A DNA stretch of 48,220 nt from NCBI GenBank assembly GCA_022768945.1, contig JALEKY010000054.1, positions 1-48,220 on the forward strand, given 5' to 3'. Shown piece by piece: positions 7,872-16,663 of this stretch. Origin of the DNA: Christensenellaceae bacterium. Lineage in GTDB: Bacteria; Bacillota; Clostridia; Christensenellales; Borkfalkiaceae. A program made the translations under genes and the position numbers. The notes beneath the pieces are model-generated. The model saw only the letters and a list, made by a program, of their open reading frames with translations. It did not search any database and had not been told where the DNA came from. The first letter of the stretch is position 1, and each line of letters opens with the position of its first letter.

Positions 7872-7976
7872 TAAAGGGTAGTCGCAGAAAAATATATGCG
7901 GCAAAATATACCGGCTGTTTTAAAATATAGGCAGCAAAGATATATTATTCAACAAATTTTAAGGACGGAAAACAAA

Positions 7977-9980
7977 ATGGGAAACTCAGCAGAAAGAATA
8001 AGGAACATTGCTCTTATCGGTCACGGCGGAGAAGGTAAAACTTCCCTTGCCGAAGCTATGCTTTTCAATATGAAAGCGATAGACAGACTCGGAAAAGTTA
8101 CCGACGGTAATACGTGCATGGACTTCGATCCGGAAGAAATTTCCAAGAAAATATCGATTAGTCTTGCCGTTGCAAACGGAACATACAAAGGAGTAAAGAT
8201 AAATATTCTCGACGTGCCGGGTTTCTTTGATTTTGAAGGAGAAATGGTTCAGGCTCTCGCGGTTGCGGACGTTGCGGTGGTGGTTACCGGCGCGGGCGGC
8301 TCGCTTACCGTGGGGACGGAAAAGGCTCTCGATTATTGCGAGGAGAATAAAATCCCCGCCGTTATATTCGTAAACGGTATGGATAAAGAGAACGTCGATT
8401 ATGCCGCTACGGTTGCCTCGATCAGGGAAAAATACGGTGCGAAAGTCGTTCCCGTATGGGCGCCCGTTTTAAACGGAGAAAAGTTTGCAGGGTATGCGAA
8501 CGTAGACGATAATAAGGCTTTCGATCTTGACGGAAAGGAAATAGCTCTTCCGTCGGAAGTTGCGGATATGAGAGCGACTCTTTCTGAGGAAGCCGCTTCG
8601 CAGGACGAAGAACTTATGATGAAATTCCTTGAAGGGGAGGAGCTTGCGCCCGAAGAAATGGCGAACGGAATTAAGGCCGGCATAAAATCGCTCGGGCTTA
8701 TACCTGTTTACGGCGGCAGCGCGTTTACGAATAAGGGAATAACGAATTTTATGGATAAAATCGTTTCGGAATTTCCTTCTCCTGCGGATTGCTTCGAATG
8801 CAAGAGCGACGCGCCGGTGGTTCTTCGCGTGTTCAAAACTATAGTCGATCCGTTTGTCGGAAGACTTAATATGTTTAAGGTTCTCTCGGGAACTTTAAAA
8901 ACCGGGATGACGCTTGCGAACGTCACGAAAGACGCGAGCGAAAAGATTTCCGCGATATACTTTTTGAAAGGTAAAAAGCAAGAGGCGACGGACTCGGTAG
9001 AATGCGGCGACCTCGGCGCTCTCGCAAAACTCAATAACGTTACGACCGGCGATACTCTCAGGGAGGACGGAGGAGAAGCTCTTCCCGAAATCAAGATGCC
9101 GCTTCCCGTTTATTCTATGGCGATATACGCTTCCAAAAAAGGTGAAGAAGACAAGATTTTTGCAGGTCTTAACAGGCTTATGGACGAAGATATTTCGTTT
9201 ACCGTAACCAAAAACGTAGAAACGGGCGAAATGCTTTTAAGCGGCATAGGCGAAACGCAGCTAAATATTCTCTGTAAAAAGCTCAAAAATAAATTCGGTT
9301 GCGAAGCCGTTCTGAAGGAGCCCAAGATAGCTTACAGGGAAACGATTAAAAAACGTTCGGAGGCGGAAGGTAAGCATAAAAAGCAGTCGGGCGGCGCGGG
9401 ACAGTTCGGTCAGTGTTCCGTAAGGTTCGAGCCGGGTGCGGAAGACGGAGTTTACGAATTCGTAGACGCCGTTGTGGGCGGCGCGGTTCCCAAGCAGTTT
9501 ATTCCCGCGGTAGACAAAGGACTTCGCGAAGCCGTAAAAGAAGGCGTTCTTGCCGGCTATCCGATGGTTAACCTTAAATGTACGCTGTTCGACGGTAAAT
9601 ATCACCCGGTAGACTCTAAGGAAATAGCGTTCGTTACGGCGGCTAAGCTTGCGTATCAGGACGGTATCCCTAAAGCTTCTCCCGTTATTCTCGAGCCTAT
9701 TATGAAAGTGGAAATAGTTGTTCCCGAAAACTATATGGGCGATATAATGGGGGATATGAATAAGCGCAGAGGCAGAATTCTCGGAACGGAACACGTAAAC
9801 GGAAAGACTGTAGTTACGGCGGAAGCCCCGCAGAGCGAACTGTCGAAATACGCTACCGATCTTCGCAGTATGACTCAGGGAAGAGGACGGTTCACCGTTT
9901 CTTTCGAGAGATACGAAGAAGTTCCGCCTATGGCTCAGGATAAGATTATCAAAGAGGCAAAAGAAGCCAAAGAAGGCTGA
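7977..9980 (+). CDS. Elongation factor G-like GTPase (EF-G paralogue)
   Basis: The 667-residue protein has the EF-G domain order: GTPase domain, domain II, and C-terminal domains with YHPVDSKEIAF (domain IV) and PENYMGDIMGDMNKRRG (domain V). The P-loop reads GHGGEGKT (residues 15-22). Other GTPase motifs depart from true EF-G: DVPGF (79-83) replaces DTPGH, so the catalytic histidine position is Phe; NGMD (133-136) replaces NKMD; and the switch I RGITI region reads KKISI. It therefore belongs to the EF-G-like paralogue group, of uncertain role, and is unlikely to be the main translocase, which is usually next to rpsL/rpsG/tuf. I preferred ATG 7977 (AAGGA upstream) to an in-frame ATG at 7896. 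Confidence 0.85.
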   Translation: MGNSAERIRNIALIGHGGEGKTSLAEAMLFNMKAIDRLGKVTDGNTCMDFDPEEISKKISISLAVANGTYKGVKINILDVPGFFDFEGEMVQALAVADVAVVVTGAGGSLTVGTEKALDYCEENKIPAVIFVNGMDKENVDYAATVASIREKYGAKVVPVWAPVLNGEKFAGYANVDDNKAFDLDGKEIALPSEVADMRATLSEEAASQDEELMMKFLEGEELAPEEMANGIKAGIKSLGLIPVYGGSAFTNKGITNFMDKIVSEFPSPADCFECKSDAPVVLRVFKTIVDPFVGRLNMFKVLSGTLKTGMTLANVTKDASEKISAIYFLKGKKQEATDSVECGDLGALAKLNNVTTGDTLREDGGEALPEIKMPLPVYSMAIYASKKGEEDKIFAGLNRLMDEDISFTVTKNVETGEMLLSGIGETQLNILCKKLKNKFGCEAVLKEPKIAYRETIKKRSEAEGKHKKQSGGAGQFGQCSVRFEPGAEDGVYEFVDAVVGGAVPKQFIPAVDKGLREAVKEGVLAGYPMVNLKCTLFDGKYHPVDSKEIAFVTAAKLAYQDGIPKASPVILEPIMKVEIVVPENYMGDIMGDMNKRRGRILGTEHVNGKTVVTAEAPQSELSKYATDLRSMTQGRGRFTVSFERYEEVPPMAQDKIIKEAKEAKEG

Positions 9981-10000
9981 TAAAATTAAAAAACCGTTAA

Positions 10001-10180
10001 GTGCGCTCGAAGACTTAATTCGGGCGCACGAATTATGTGTGCCGGCCAAGTATGATACGAACCGTGGTTTTACGCCATTTTGGCAGAGCTTGTGTTATTC
10101 TTGGTCGGTATAACAGAGAAATAAAGAATCAAAAGAGGCGGCGTTTAAAAGCCGCGAGGGACGGGGTACCCGTCGGGAGA
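10001..10180 (+). promoter_or_regulatory. Structured leader upstream of the PfkB kinase, class unknown
   Basis: Four helices can be drawn: GTGCGCTCGAA (10001-10011) with TTCGGGCGCAC (10019-10029); CGGCCAAG with CTTGGTCG enclosing about 50 nt; GCGGC with GCCGC just after; and GACGGG with CCCGTC, which overlaps the GGGAG ribosome site. The match to no riboswitch class known to me is convincing. No promoter was recognised in the gap. Confidence 0.4.
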
Positions 10181-10187
10181 CAGTAAA

Positions 10188-11117
10188 ATGATATTGACAG
10201 TTTGTCCTAATCCGAGCATCGATTGCACAATGGAGCTTCACGCGTTGAACGTAGGAAGAGTAAACCGTATAGACAATAAAATAATTACGTATTCGGGCAA
10301 GGCGATTAACGTTGCGATAGGCGTGAGGCGACTTGGCGGAGACTGTACCGTTACGGGTTTTATGTTCGATAACGACGCGAAGTCTTTCCTTCATAACCTC
10401 GATAAAGAAGGGGTGGTAAGTCGTTTTGTGAATAATCCGGGTAACGTAAGGACAAATTATAAAATAATAGATTTCAGGTCGATGATGACCGAAATAAACG
10501 ATAAAGGCGAAATGGTAAGCGAGGATAAGCAGAGAGAATTGGTTTCTCTTGTTTTTGACCTTGCGGAAGGTTGCTCGGTTGTTGTAATCAGCGGAAGCTT
10601 GCCGCAAGGGGTATCCGACGAGTTTTATCCGAAGCTTGTTTCGGTAATAAATAAACGGGCGAAAGTTTTTGTGGATACGGAGGGTGCGAAGCTTGTTTCG
10701 TCTGTAAGGGAGGGTGTTAATCTTATAAAGCCTAACCTTGCCGAACTTGAGGCAATAACTAAAGAAACGCTTAAGACGAAAGCCGAGATGATTTCCGCTT
10801 GCGAAAAAATGATTGATTTGGGCGCGGAGAAAGTTTTGCTGTCTTTGGGCGCGCACGGCGCGATTTTGACAAACGGAAGAAAAAGTCTTTTTGCTAAAAC
10901 TGCGAACGTTGCTGTGAATTCCACGGTCGGGGCCGGAGACAGTATGATTTCAGCGGCGGCGGTTATGACCGAAAAGGGGGCGGAAGACGAGGAAATCTTA
11001 CGTTGCGCGGTGGCTGCGGGAACGGCTTCGATAACCACGCCGGGTACTAATTTATTCTATAAGGACAAATACGAGGAAATTTATAAAAAAGTTAAAGTGG
11101 AGGTGATTCAAGGTTGA
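10188..11117 (+). CDS. PfkB-family sugar kinase, 1-phosphofructokinase-like
   Basis: The 309-residue protein resembles FruK/LacC kinases: N-terminal MILTVCPNPSIDCTMEL, substrate region YSGKAINVA (family usually GGKGINVA), and the C-terminal GAGDSM motif with the catalytic Asp (~residue 250). It would phosphorylate a sugar phosphate such as fructose 1-phosphate or tagatose 6-phosphate with ATP. No PTS transporter or deoR regulator is adjacent, so the substrate is open. It is followed without a gap by the HD-domain gene: its TGA overlaps the TTG start of that gene, and the GGAGGTGA for the next gene lies in its last codons. Confidence 0.8.
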   Translation: MILTVCPNPSIDCTMELHALNVGRVNRIDNKIITYSGKAINVAIGVRRLGGDCTVTGFMFDNDAKSFLHNLDKEGVVSRFVNNPGNVRTNYKIIDFRSMMTEINDKGEMVSEDKQRELVSLVFDLAEGCSVVVISGSLPQGVSDEFYPKLVSVINKRAKVFVDTEGAKLVSSVREGVNLIKPNLAELEAITKETLKTKAEMISACEKMIDLGAEKVLLSLGAHGAILTNGRKSLFAKTANVAVNSTVGAGDSMISAAAVMTEKGAEDEEILRCAVAAGTASITTPGTNLFYKDKYEEIYKKVKVEVIQG

Positions 11118-11776
11118 TTTCCGTAAAAGAAGTTAAAAAGAACGAAGAAGTTGACGCGGTAATGAAAATAGCTCAGCAGCAAATCGAAAATATCGGATAC
11201 ACCGAGCATTCGGTGAGGCATGCTTCGATAGTTTCGAAACGCGCGGGCGAGCTTCTTAAAAAAACGGGAGGAACGGAAAGAGAAATAGCTCTTGCCGAGA
11301 TTGCCGGTTATCTTCACGATATAGGAAACGCTATAAACAGATCCGAGCACGCGCAGACGGGAGCTCTTCTCGCCTATAAAATTCTTACAGGAATGGGTAT
11401 GGATTATCTTTCTGCTGCCGAAATTATGATGGCGATAGGTAATCACGACGAGGAGAAGGGGTTGCCGGTAAGCAAAATTTCTGCCGCGCTCATCATTGCG
11501 GATAAGGCGGACGTTCATAAAAGCCGCGTTAAAAAGGGTAAAATGAGTCGCCCCGACGATATTCACGACAGGGTAAATCTTGCGGCGGAAAGCTCGTTTA
11601 TTTCGGTCGACGAGGAGAAAAAACGAATAGCGATAGAGATAACCATTAACACGAAAATGTGTCAGGTTATGGACTATTTTGAGATATATCATAAGAGAAT
11701 GCAGTTATGTCGCAGGGCGGCGGCGTTTCTCGGGTATGAATTCGGTTTGATTATAAACGGCAACGCGATAGTGTGA
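11114..11776 (+). CDS. HD-domain phosphohydrolase
   Basis: The 220-residue protein has the HD metal-binding pattern: HSVRHA, GYLHDIGN, a further His-Asp (NHDEEKG) and IADKAD, at about residues 33-140. HD proteins are metal-dependent phosphohydrolases acting on nucleotides or cyclic nucleotides; the substrate here is unknown. TTG start at 11114 with GGAGGTGA about 7 bp upstream, overlapping the stop of the kinase gene, so the two are likely translationally coupled. The C-terminal ~60 residues probably form a small alpha/beta addition. Confidence 0.75.
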   Translation: MISVKEVKKNEEVDAVMKIAQQQIENIGYTEHSVRHASIVSKRAGELLKKTGGTEREIALAEIAGYLHDIGNAINRSEHAQTGALLAYKILTGMGMDYLSAAEIMMAIGNHDEEKGLPVSKISAALIIADKADVHKSRVKKGKMSRPDDIHDRVNLAAESSFISVDEEKKRIAIEITINTKMCQVMDYFEIYHKRMQLCRRAAAFLGYEFGLIINGNAIV

Positions 11777-11822
11777 GTTCGTTAGGTTGTGTAAAAGAAA
11801 ATATGTTTACGAGAGAAAAAAT

Positions 11823-12290
11823 ATGACTAAAAGAGAAGAAGCCGAAAGGTATTTTGAAGAAGGGTATAACTGCGCGCAGTCGGTTGCGCTTGCGTTTATC
11901 GAGTATACGGGCATGGAAAAAGAGGACTTGCTAAGGAGTGTATCCGGTTTTGGCGGTGGCTTTGGCAGAATGCGTGAAGTTTGCGGCGCTGTAAGCGGGA
12001 TGACGTTTGTATGCGGTTGGATTTTCGGATATAGCAAATCGGACGACGTAGAGGGTAAGAAGAATGTGTATTCCTACGTGCAGCTTTTGCTCGGGCGATT
12101 TAAGGAAAAGAACGGCTCCGTCGTGTGTCGCGAGCTTCTCGGTTTAAAGAGGGAAGTTGTAAGTTTTGTTCCGAACGAGCGTACGCCCGAATACTACAAA
12201 ACAAGACCTTGCGCGAAACTTGTAGGCGACGCCGCCGAGATATTGAGCGAGTTTTTGTCGGAAAAAGGTGTTTCACGTGGAAAAGAGTAA
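11823..12290 (+). CDS. C-GCAxxG-C-C family protein
   Basis: The 155-residue protein has the family's cysteine pattern: YNCAQSV near the start, GFGGGFGRMREVCGAVSG, FVCG, a VVCRELLG segment and a C-terminal RPCAKLV. Family members are small putative redox or metal-binding proteins of unknown reaction. The ATG at 11823 is preferred to an upstream in-frame start at 11787 because similarity to the family begins with the EEAERYFEEGYNCAQ segment. It overlaps the following glycosylase gene slightly, suggesting a common transcript. Confidence 0.8.
   Translation: MTKREEAERYFEEGYNCAQSVALAFIEYTGMEKEDLLRSVSGFGGGFGRMREVCGAVSGMTFVCGWIFGYSKSDDVEGKKNVYSYVQLLLGRFKEKNGSVVCRELLGLKREVVSFVPNERTPEYYKTRPCAKLVGDAAEILSEFLSEKGVSRGKE
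12269..12284. promoter_or_regulatory. parS-like 16-mer, copy 1
   Basis: TGTTTCACGTGGAAAA matches the Bacillus parS consensus TGTTTCACGTGAAACA at 14 of 16 positions. It spans the start of the glycosylase gene. Confidence 0.35.
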
Positions 12291-12768
12291 AAAGACATCG
12301 AAACGCGTGGAACACGGATTTCCTCCGTTTATTTATAAAGAAGCCGAAATTCTGATGCTCGGCAGTTTTCCGTCGCCCGTTTCCCGTGAAACGGGTTTTT
12401 ATTACGGGCACCCGAGGAATAGGTTCTGGTCGGTGCTTGCAAAAGTGTACGGAGAAGACGTCCCGTCGGGGATTGAGGATAAAAAGTCGTTTTTAAAAAG
12501 GCATAAGATCGCGTTGTGGGATGTCGTTGAAAGCTGCGATATTATCGGCGCGAGCGACAGCAGTATAACGAACGTAACTCCGAACGATATAAGGGAAGTT
12601 GTTCGTGGAACAGCAATCGATAAAATTTGCGTTACCGGCAAAACTGCGGGCAAATTACTAAAAAAATACGTGGGGATAGATGGAGTTGAACTGCCGTCAC
12701 CGAGCCCCGCGAACTGCGCGTTATCCTTCGATGAGCTTGTAAAAGCGTACTTGAAAGTATTGAAATAA
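12277..12768 (+). CDS. DNA-deoxyinosine glycosylase (uracil-DNA glycosylase superfamily)
   Basis: The 163-residue protein has the signature of the small hypoxanthine/deoxyinosine glycosylases: LGSFPS, then FYYGHPRNRFW, and the late motif LPSPSPAN. Such enzymes remove deaminated bases from DNA in base excision repair. I chose GTG 12277, 8 bp after AAAGG; an in-frame GTG at 12268 overlaps that ribosome site. The gene contains two parS-like palindromes, at its very start and about 110 bp further in. No clear terminator is visible between it and the convergent penicillin-binding protein gene. Confidence 0.82.
   Translation: MEKSKKTSKRVEHGFPPFIYKEAEILMLGSFPSPVSRETGFYYGHPRNRFWSVLAKVYGEDVPSGIEDKKSFLKRHKIALWDVVESCDIIGASDSSITNVTPNDIREVVRGTAIDKICVTGKTAGKLLKKYVGIDGVELPSPSPANCALSFDELVKAYLKVLK
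12378..12393. promoter_or_regulatory. parS-like 16-mer, copy 2
   Basis: CGTTTCCCGTGAAACG matches the same consensus at 13 of 16 positions and extends outward as a near-palindrome with CCC/GGG flanks. It lies 109 bp from copy 1. Confidence 0.35.
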
Positions 12769-12829
12769 CATATTAAAAATACTTGACGAATAAAGAGATT
12801 TTAATATAAATTATGTTAGACATAAATCG

Positions 12830-15085
12830 CTATTTATTCCACCAATCGTCCGTCGGTATTTTGTTTGAATGTTTGTATTTTATTTCCGGTAAGGTAATTT
12901 CATTGTGGTAAATTTTTTTTCCGTCCAAGATGGTGAACGGTTTTAATACAAAAAAGTAAGAGTAGTTTTCTTTAAGCGTCATCGTGAAAGGTTGGTTTTT
13001 CTCGATTACTCCGATTTGCTTTTTCTTGCTCTTGTTTATAACGTAAATATCAGCGCCGAAGTTGTCTGCGCCCTTTGTGGCTTTATTGTCTTTGATATTA
13101 AGCGAAAGTATGCAGCCCTTAATGTCGTATTCGGGTGCAAATCTGTCTTTATCGGTAGTATCTGTTTCTTTTTTGGGGAGAGGTTGCGGTTCGAAACCTT
13201 TTTTGAAGTAAAATTCTTCTCCGTCGTCGCCTTGAAAAAGGGTGCAGTCTTTGTCGTAACTTGTTTTGTCGAGGCGGATTTTTATTATGTTTTCAGGTGC
13301 GGTAAATTTTGAAATTTTGTGTTTTATTGATAATTTATCCCATATTTCACTTGAAATAATTGCAGGATAAGTTCCTCCGGATACTGAGGAAGACATTATT
13401 TTGTTAGTCGGGTTTCCTATGTGAACGGAAAGAGTGTATTCCGGAGAATAGGATATGCAAAATGCGTTGTAATTGCCGTTTTTTCTTCCGTTGGTGCCCG
13501 TTTTTGCGCAAACTTCGGCGTTTTTGTTAGATATTTTTCTTGCTGTTCCGTTTTTTGCTGCCGAATAAAGGCAGTTGTTTATCAAAAAAGTCGTTTCACT
13601 TGAGAATATCTTTTCTTTTTTTTCGGGATTTTTATATAAAATCTCGCCTTTTTCGTTTTCTATTCTCTTAACGTATCGATTTTCCGTAAAATATCCGTTT
13701 TTGGCAAAGGAAGAGTATATGTCCGTCGTCTTTTTAAGAGAAATTCCGTTGTCTATTCCGCCGAGCGCAACTCCGAGTCCGTCGTTTAATTCTATTCCGA
13801 ATTTCTTTGCGTAACGCTTCATTGTTTTTTCTTTAAGAAGGGCGGCAGTTTTTACCGCGGGTATATTAAGACTTTTTTCGATGCATTCCTTCACTGATAT
13901 GAATCCATAGTATTTATTGCTGTTATTTGTGGGATAAAATCCGTTAAAATCCGTTTTTTCGTCTAAGATTTTAGTTGCTTCTGTTAAAAGATTTTCTTCA
14001 AATGCCGGAGCGTATATAAGCCAGGGTTTTACGGTTGATGCCGGCGGTAGATTCCATTCTTTTGAAGTTGTAACTATGGCTTTTACGCTGTTTGAACGAT
14101 TGTCGCATAGTATTGCGGTGTAATTGTTGTCTTCCGTGTTGCCTTGCGCCGCGTCTGCCATGATTTTTTCGGCTTCTTCGTCAAGATAGGTGTAGACGTT
14201 TAGTTTTGAATAAACGGATATTTTGTTCTTTTCGGTTATTTCCTCGAATTCGTCGCGGACTTTTTTTAAATAATAGTTCTTTATCGGTTTTACTTTTTCG
14301 TTTTCTCCGCCGCTGGTCTCGTCGTTTGCGGATAGCAGAGTTCTGTTTTTTTCGCTTACGGCTTCTTCGTATTGTTTTGGCGTTATGAAACCCTGTTCTT
14401 TCATCAGCCTTAATACAACGGCTGTTCTCATGTCTGATTTTTCCGGATTAGCGGTGGGAGAGTAGACGGAGGGGGCTTTTATAAGAGCCGCGAGCACCGC
14501 GCTTTCCTTTATCGTCAGGTCTTTCGCGTGTTTGTTGAAATAAATTTTTGCCGCGTTTTCTATTCCGTACGCTCCGTTGCCGAAGTATATTCCGTTGAGA
14601 TAGGCTTCGAGAATTTGTTTCTTCGTAAGCTTTTTTTCGAGTTTGCGCGTTAATTTTATTTCGCAAAGTTTTCTTGCTATGCTTTTTTCGTTGCCGAGGT
14701 GGGTATTTTTTATCAACTGCTGGCTGATGGTGGAGCCGCCTTCCTTATAAGAAAAACTTTTCAGATTATTTAAAAACGCTTTGAATATTCTCTTTCCGTC
14801 CGTACCGTTGTGCGAATAAAAACGCTTGTCTTCGACTGCGATGAAAGCGTTCGGAACGTATGGGGGAAGATCTTCGGTTTTCACAGGCTCCGGCGTTTTG
14901 CCGTCGTTGTCGTCGATAAGTTCGCCCTTGTTGTTGTAAAATCGGATATTTCGTTCTTTTATCGTAAGTTTTTCTACGTCGAGTTTTACCGACGACGTAA
15001 TATTTTCGTAAATTCCCCACAGAGTGAATATAGCCGCGCAAACGCATAATAACGAGAATAGAATAATTTTAAAAGCTTTCTTCAT
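12830..15085 (-). CDS. Class A penicillin-binding protein (bifunctional transglycosylase/transpeptidase)
   Basis: The 751-residue protein builds peptidoglycan outside the membrane. It has a short cytosolic start and one membrane anchor (residues ~5-25). The GT51 transglycosylase domain shows VEDKRFYSHNG (catalytic Glu ~85) and GGSTISQQLIKN (~116-127). The transpeptidase domain has STVK (~350), SLN (~404) and KTGT (~528). The C-terminal ~150 residues are a less conserved extracellular region. Length and order are those of PBP1A. ATG start with a weak AGAAG site. It is divergent from miaB across a 243-bp gap. Confidence 0.93.
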   Translation of the reverse strand: MKKAFKIILFSLLCVCAAIFTLWGIYENITSSVKLDVEKLTIKERNIRFYNNKGELIDDNDGKTPEPVKTEDLPPYVPNAFIAVEDKRFYSHNGTDGKRIFKAFLNNLKSFSYKEGGSTISQQLIKNTHLGNEKSIARKLCEIKLTRKLEKKLTKKQILEAYLNGIYFGNGAYGIENAAKIYFNKHAKDLTIKESAVLAALIKAPSVYSPTANPEKSDMRTAVVLRLMKEQGFITPKQYEEAVSEKNRTLLSANDETSGGENEKVKPIKNYYLKKVRDEFEEITEKNKISVYSKLNVYTYLDEEAEKIMADAAQGNTEDNNYTAILCDNRSNSVKAIVTTSKEWNLPPASTVKPWLIYAPAFEENLLTEATKILDEKTDFNGFYPTNNSNKYYGFISVKECIEKSLNIPAVKTAALLKEKTMKRYAKKFGIELNDGLGVALGGIDNGISLKKTTDIYSSFAKNGYFTENRYVKRIENEKGEILYKNPEKKEKIFSSETTFLINNCLYSAAKNGTARKISNKNAEVCAKTGTNGRKNGNYNAFCISYSPEYTLSVHIGNPTNKIMSSSVSGGTYPAIISSEIWDKLSIKHKISKFTAPENIIKIRLDKTSYDKDCTLFQGDDGEEFYFKKGFEPQPLPKKETDTTDKDRFAPEYDIKGCILSLNIKDNKATKGADNFGADIYVINKSKKKQIGVIEKNQPFTMTLKENYSYFFVLKPFTILDGKKIYHNEITLPEIKYKHSNKIPTDDWWNK

Positions 15086-15292
15086 GGTTTTATTTCTTCT
15101 TTGATATAAGTTTTCGACTATTCGCTTTTTTTATGCGATAACCGGAAATTACGCGGAGATTTGAGGCGTCGATATCGGTCGGACGAAATCGATTTGTTCC
15201 GAAAGAGGAGTCAGTCAATCGTGCGTTATCTCAAAATACCCCGATTATTTAAAACTTTTAAAAGTCATTTCGCAAAAACGAATGATAAAAAC

Positions 15293-15321
15293 TTGAAAAA
15301 AAAATTATTTTATAATATAAT
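15293..15321 (+). promoter_or_regulatory. Promoter placed for a leaderless miaB mRNA
   Basis: TTGAAA (15293-15298) and TATAAT (15316-15321) are 17 bp apart. Seven bases after the -10 is the A of the miaB ATG (15329). An overlapping TATAAT at 15311-15316 would have only 12-bp spacing. Confidence 0.65.
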
Positions 15322-15328
15322 TAACTTT

Positions 15329-16651
15329 ATGAAAAAGTATAAAGTAGTTACATACGGATGTCAGATGAACGAACATGAATCCGAGAAACTCGGCGGGATT
15401 TTAGAGGCGAGAGGGTACGAAAAGTGCCTTTCTGACGAGGAAGCGGACGTTATCGTGTTCAATACCTGTTGCGTCAGAGAAAACGCAGAGCAGCACGCTT
15501 ACGGCAATATCGGTGCGTTGAAAGGTTTAAAAAAGAAGAAAAAAAGCTTGATTATAGCGGTCGGCGGGTGTATGACTCAGCAAAAGGGAGCGGCGGAGAA
15601 ACTTCGCTCGACTTTTCCTTTCGTCGATATAGTTTTCGGCACGGATAATCTCGGTGATTTCGGCGCGCTGCTCGACAGAGCTGTCGAAAGCGGCAAGCAT
15701 TTTGCGGAAATAACCGAAAACGATACGGTTACGGAGGGTTTGCCTTTCAGAAGAAACAGCTATCCCAACGCGTGGGTTAACGTTATGTACGGGTGTAATA
15801 ATTTCTGCACGTACTGCATCGTTCCTTACGTAAGAGGGCGGGAGAGAAGCAGAAAACCCGAAGACGTCATAGCCGAAGTAAAATCTCTCGTCGCGGAGGG
15901 GTATAAGGAGATAACTCTCCTCGGGCAGAACGTGAATTCTTACGGGAAAGATTTGGAGGAAAAGACGGATTTTGCAGAGCTTCTCGCAGCCGTAGCGGAG
16001 ATTGACGGGAAATTCCGAATTCGCTTTATGTCAAATCATCCAAAGGATTTTAACGAAAAGCTCATCGACGTTATTAAAAAATACGACAAAATATGCAACT
16101 GTGTGCATTTGCCCGTTCAATCCGGTAGCGACAGAATTTTGAAGCTGATGAACAGGCACTATACAGCCGAAGACTATTTGTCGAAAATCAAGCTTCTTCG
16201 AGATAAAATTCCGTCTTGCGCGGTTACAAGCGATATTATGGTGGGTTTTCCGACCGAAACGGAGGAGGACTTTCAGGCTACGCTCGATGTCGTAAAAAAG
16301 GCTGATTATTCGGGCGCGTTTACTTTCGTATACTCGAGAAGGAGCGGCACCGTAGCCGATAAAATGGACGGACAGATTGACGACGAAACGAAAAAAGACA
16401 GAATAATGCGGCTTGTCGAGCTTCAAAACTCCGTAAACAGAGCGCAATCGCCTGCTTACAACGGAAAGACCGTTGAAATTCTCTGCGAGGATTTCGACGA
16501 GAAAAAGGGGTATTATCTCGGGCGTGACGAGTATGGTAAAATGGTTTACTTTAAGCACGGCGAAAATGTTGTGGGAAAATTCGTAAATATAAAAATTACG
16601 GAAGCAAAAAGCATTTCGCTTTACGGCGATTTTATTAACGTTCAAGAATAA
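15329..16651 (+). CDS. miaB: tRNA-2-methylthio-N6-dimethylallyladenosine synthase
   Basis: The 440-residue radical SAM methylthiotransferase adds a methylthio group to i6A at position 37 of tRNAs, the product of MiaA encoded further on. The N-terminal UPF0004 domain carries three cluster cysteines (GCQMNEHE, NTCCVREN, GGCMTQ). The radical SAM site is GCNNFCTYCIVP at about residue 155, and a TRAM RNA-binding domain ends the protein. ATG 15329 fits the family start. It has no Shine-Dalgarno site and lies at the predicted transcription start. An upstream TTG at 15161 would add 56 unlikely residues. mutS follows after 12 bp. Confidence 0.95.
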   Translation: MKKYKVVTYGCQMNEHESEKLGGILEARGYEKCLSDEEADVIVFNTCCVRENAEQHAYGNIGALKGLKKKKKSLIIAVGGCMTQQKGAAEKLRSTFPFVDIVFGTDNLGDFGALLDRAVESGKHFAEITENDTVTEGLPFRRNSYPNAWVNVMYGCNNFCTYCIVPYVRGRERSRKPEDVIAEVKSLVAEGYKEITLLGQNVNSYGKDLEEKTDFAELLAAVAEIDGKFRIRFMSNHPKDFNEKLIDVIKKYDKICNCVHLPVQSGSDRILKLMNRHYTAEDYLSKIKLLRDKIPSCAVTSDIMVGFPTETEEDFQATLDVVKKADYSGAFTFVYSRRSGTVADKMDGQIDDETKKDRIMRLVELQNSVNRAQSPAYNGKTVEILCEDFDEKKGYYLGRDEYGKMVYFKHGENVVGKFVNIKITEAKSISLYGDFINVQE

Positions 16652-16663
16652 AGGGGTGGAGAT

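Noticed and set aside
9261-10049. A 262-codon minus-strand frame opposite the EF-G paralogue
   Set aside because: Antisense shadow caused by codon bias; composition is Arg/Phe-rich and there is no initiation signal.
12783-12810. TTGACG and TATAAA 16 bp apart, pointing into the 3' end of the penicillin-binding protein gene
   Set aside because: No gene on this strand follows; it is probably chance in an AT-rich gap, although an antisense transcript cannot be excluded.
15161-15328. An N-terminal extension of miaB starting at TTG
   Set aside because: The added 56 residues are Arg/Lys/Phe-rich with no family likeness, and the frame runs through the promoter.
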